Positions 62,376-64,000 of a stretch of DNA of 64,000 nt are shown one piece after another (positions within the stretch are counted from its first letter, which is position 1; each line of letters begins with the position of its first letter). A model generated the notes under the pieces. That model did no database searches, was not told the DNA's origin, and saw only the letters and a program-made list of their open reading frames with translations. The translations under genes and the position numbers were made by a program. Source of the stretch: Chaunax sp. Z400 (lineage: Eukaryota; Chordata; Actinopteri; Lophiiformes; Chaunacidae); the NCBI GenBank assembly GCA_037577475.1, contig CM075187.1, positions 2,853,046 through 2,917,045 of the forward strand, in the 5' to 3' direction.

Positions 62376-63115
62376 GTTTAGTTTCCGTAGCATAACTCAA
62401 AAACTAATATTTTTTCATTAAACTTTCTACATACATCAGTCATAACATAAATTGGTGCCTTTAGCTATTTAGGGATTTTTGTGGTTTTTATTTATTTTTT
62501 CTGTTTCCATGTTTAAAAGTTGGACTCAAAACTCATTTATACTCCATCTACGTACAAAAATAAATACGTTTCAAACAATGTATCCATCGATGCACATACA
62601 ATACATCCACAGGAGGGCAGTAAAGAGTCAAAGGTTTTTGACAACAACGCAAATTGTTTGAATTATGGCTACACTGCCCCCTATTGATCCCCGGTGGTAC
62701 TGCTCTGTTTCATCGTTATTCATGAGCTTTCAGAAAACATGCACAAATTTGGACAAAATGACGGAAAGCCTTGTATATGTATACATTTTAATAATGAGCA
62801 TAAATGAGCCTTTTGGGCTCATTCTGGTGGTTGGTTTCGTTTATGGAGCATATCTCAAATACTATTCAATATTTTTTCATGAAACTTTCCACAAACAACA
62901 AGCAAGTACTGGTGGTTCCTTTTGCTATTTAGGGACTTTTGAGTCGACTTTTTGATTTTTCATTCGTTTTTTGATTTATGTTTTTATTTCTATGGCTGGA
63001 CGTTGAATTTAGGCTCATTCTGTAAGTGGGATTTGTCTCATGAGGGTTTCTGGGGCATAACTTAAAAACTGTTCAATATTATGTCATGAAATGTACACAT
63101 CTCCTTTTTTACTGG
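62376..63115 (+). repeat. Direct-repeat array interrupted by an inverted-repeat element
   Basis: A phrase of about 100 bp occurs three times. At 62385: 'gcataactcaaaaactaatattttttcattaaactttc' through 'tagctatttagggattttt'. At 62848: 'gcatatctcaaatactattcaatattttttcatgaaactttc' through 'tgctatttagggactttt'. A shorter third copy is at 63055: 'gcataacttaaaaactgttcaatattatgtcatgaaatg'. An AAGGCTCATT element lies between the first two. Confidence 0.65.
62528..62812. mobile_element. Inverted-repeat element, AAGGCTCATT family (copy 3)
   Basis: The left end AAAACTCATTTATACTCC pairs with the right end 'gagcataaatgagcctt'. 'tacgtacaaaaataaatacg' and 'ggtggtactgctctgtttc' match the copy at 3804-4202. 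285 bp. It lies upstream of zbtb34. Confidence 0.6.
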
Positions 63116-64000
63116 ACAGGTGCATTTTGATATTGTGAGAATTTTAAACATTTTTTCAAATCTCAAAAATGTACATTTTTAATCAGATATGCAATTAACA
63201 GGAACAATTTAAATAACTTCTTTCTGACTGACTTTCTTTAATGAAATGCACCTGTAGTGGGGGATCCAGAGTATTTTATGCTTGTAGAGAGGGTAGAGAG
63301 ACAACTGTTTTCATTGCACCTATTCAAAAAATATATTTGTGTTGAATGGAGTTATGTCACTATAACAACATCATGATTTAACAATAACAACTCGAAGCTC
63401 TTTACAAGCTTTGATGATCAGATTTTAGTTTAATCTGTTTAGGAAACCCGTTTTTATACTCCAAATGATTTCTTTCAGTTCTGCATAGACACCACACAGG
63501 GGCGCCAGAGACTAACTTGATGACGAAACATGAACTTTGCATCCTCTTCCTCCTTGTCAATAAAATCCTCAACTCTAAAAGGCTGCGGCGGATCAGTATT
63601 ACAGGGAAAATATTCACCAATCAGAAGATATTACACAAACAAATATGTGATGATGGTGAATAAAATATGTGCTTGTTTGTGTTTATTTTAAATGCATTTC
63701 TTTTACCAGAATAAATACCTGTTCATGTTGGGTTTAGTTATGTTTAGTTATGTTCATGTATATGAACTATGCATATGAACTATTATACAGCAGTACTGAT
63801 TGGGCATTGGCCAATGAGGAATATGTCAGAAACTCTGCAAGATTTAACGATGAACTTTGTCAGAATGATTTCCTCGAGACAGTGGGAAAATATTTCTGAT
63901 CATCTGCCCAGTTTTCCTTCTAATGAACAAAATATACAACAATACACAATGAAAACTATTGTAGGAGCAGCCATCATGCAGGATCTTAAGAAAACAGAAC
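63116..64000. other. Intergenic DNA upstream of zbtb34, no gene seen
   Basis: AT-rich. No element ends or coding exons recognised up to the window edge. In other vertebrates ZBTB43 lies further in this direction, but none of its BTB or finger sequence is present here. Confidence 0.45.

Overview
This window is vertebrate nuclear DNA, almost certainly from a ray-finned (teleost) fish. The evidence is AT-rich, intron-split genes, GT/AG splice sites, long UTR-like tracts, and many short inverted-repeat DNA transposons of kinds common in teleost genomes. There are no bacterial operons, ribosome-binding sites, CRISPR arrays or phage genes. I do not identify the species.

Two protein-coding genes are certain. 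On the + strand, angptl2 (angiopoietin-like 2) has four coding exons: 27527-28388, 31787-31980, 33566-33836 and 33922-34121. Together they give a complete secreted protein of 508 residues with a signal peptide, a coiled coil and a fibrinogen-like domain. A candidate non-coding first exon lies near 20.5-21.2 kb and a good poly(A) signal at 35979. On the - strand, zbtb34 has its whole recognised coding region in one exon (53034-54566, 510 residues: BTB domain plus three C2H2 fingers). Its likely non-coding first exon ends in a clean donor at 61664, and a possible extra in-phase upstream exon sits at 60171-60242.

The two genes converge tail to tail across about 19 kb. That matches the vertebrate LMX1B-ZBTB43-ZBTB34-RALGPS1/ANGPTL2 neighbourhood, in which ANGPTL2 lies in reverse orientation inside a RALGPS1 intron. 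I looked for ralgps1 exons on the - strand and recognised none. The window may be intronic to ralgps1, or this duplicate may have lost it.

The rest is non-coding and rich in repeats. By region: 1-20 kb holds MITEs and dispersed repeats, including an inverted pair at 7.0-7.7 kb and a three-level nest at 17.0-18.2 kb. The 20-27 kb stretch holds the angptl2 5' region, with repeat-poor blocks that could be conserved non-coding DNA. The 27-36 kb stretch is angptl2, with one hAT-like element in intron 2 and a relative in the 3' UTR. The 36-53 kb stretch is intergenic: a 23-bp minisatellite (40.5-40.9 kb), a hAT-like element (44.4-45.2 kb), a dead Tc1/mariner copy (46.4-47.4 kb) and probably the zbtb34 3' UTR. 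The 53-62 kb stretch is zbtb34 with a long intron carrying poly-A, poly-G and AT tracts. The 62-64 kb stretch holds internally repeated sequence upstream of zbtb34.

I found no new biochemical system. The most interesting signals are the element history (nesting, target-site duplications, an insertion in the angptl2 3' UTR), the minisatellite, and the possible alternative zbtb34 N-terminus.
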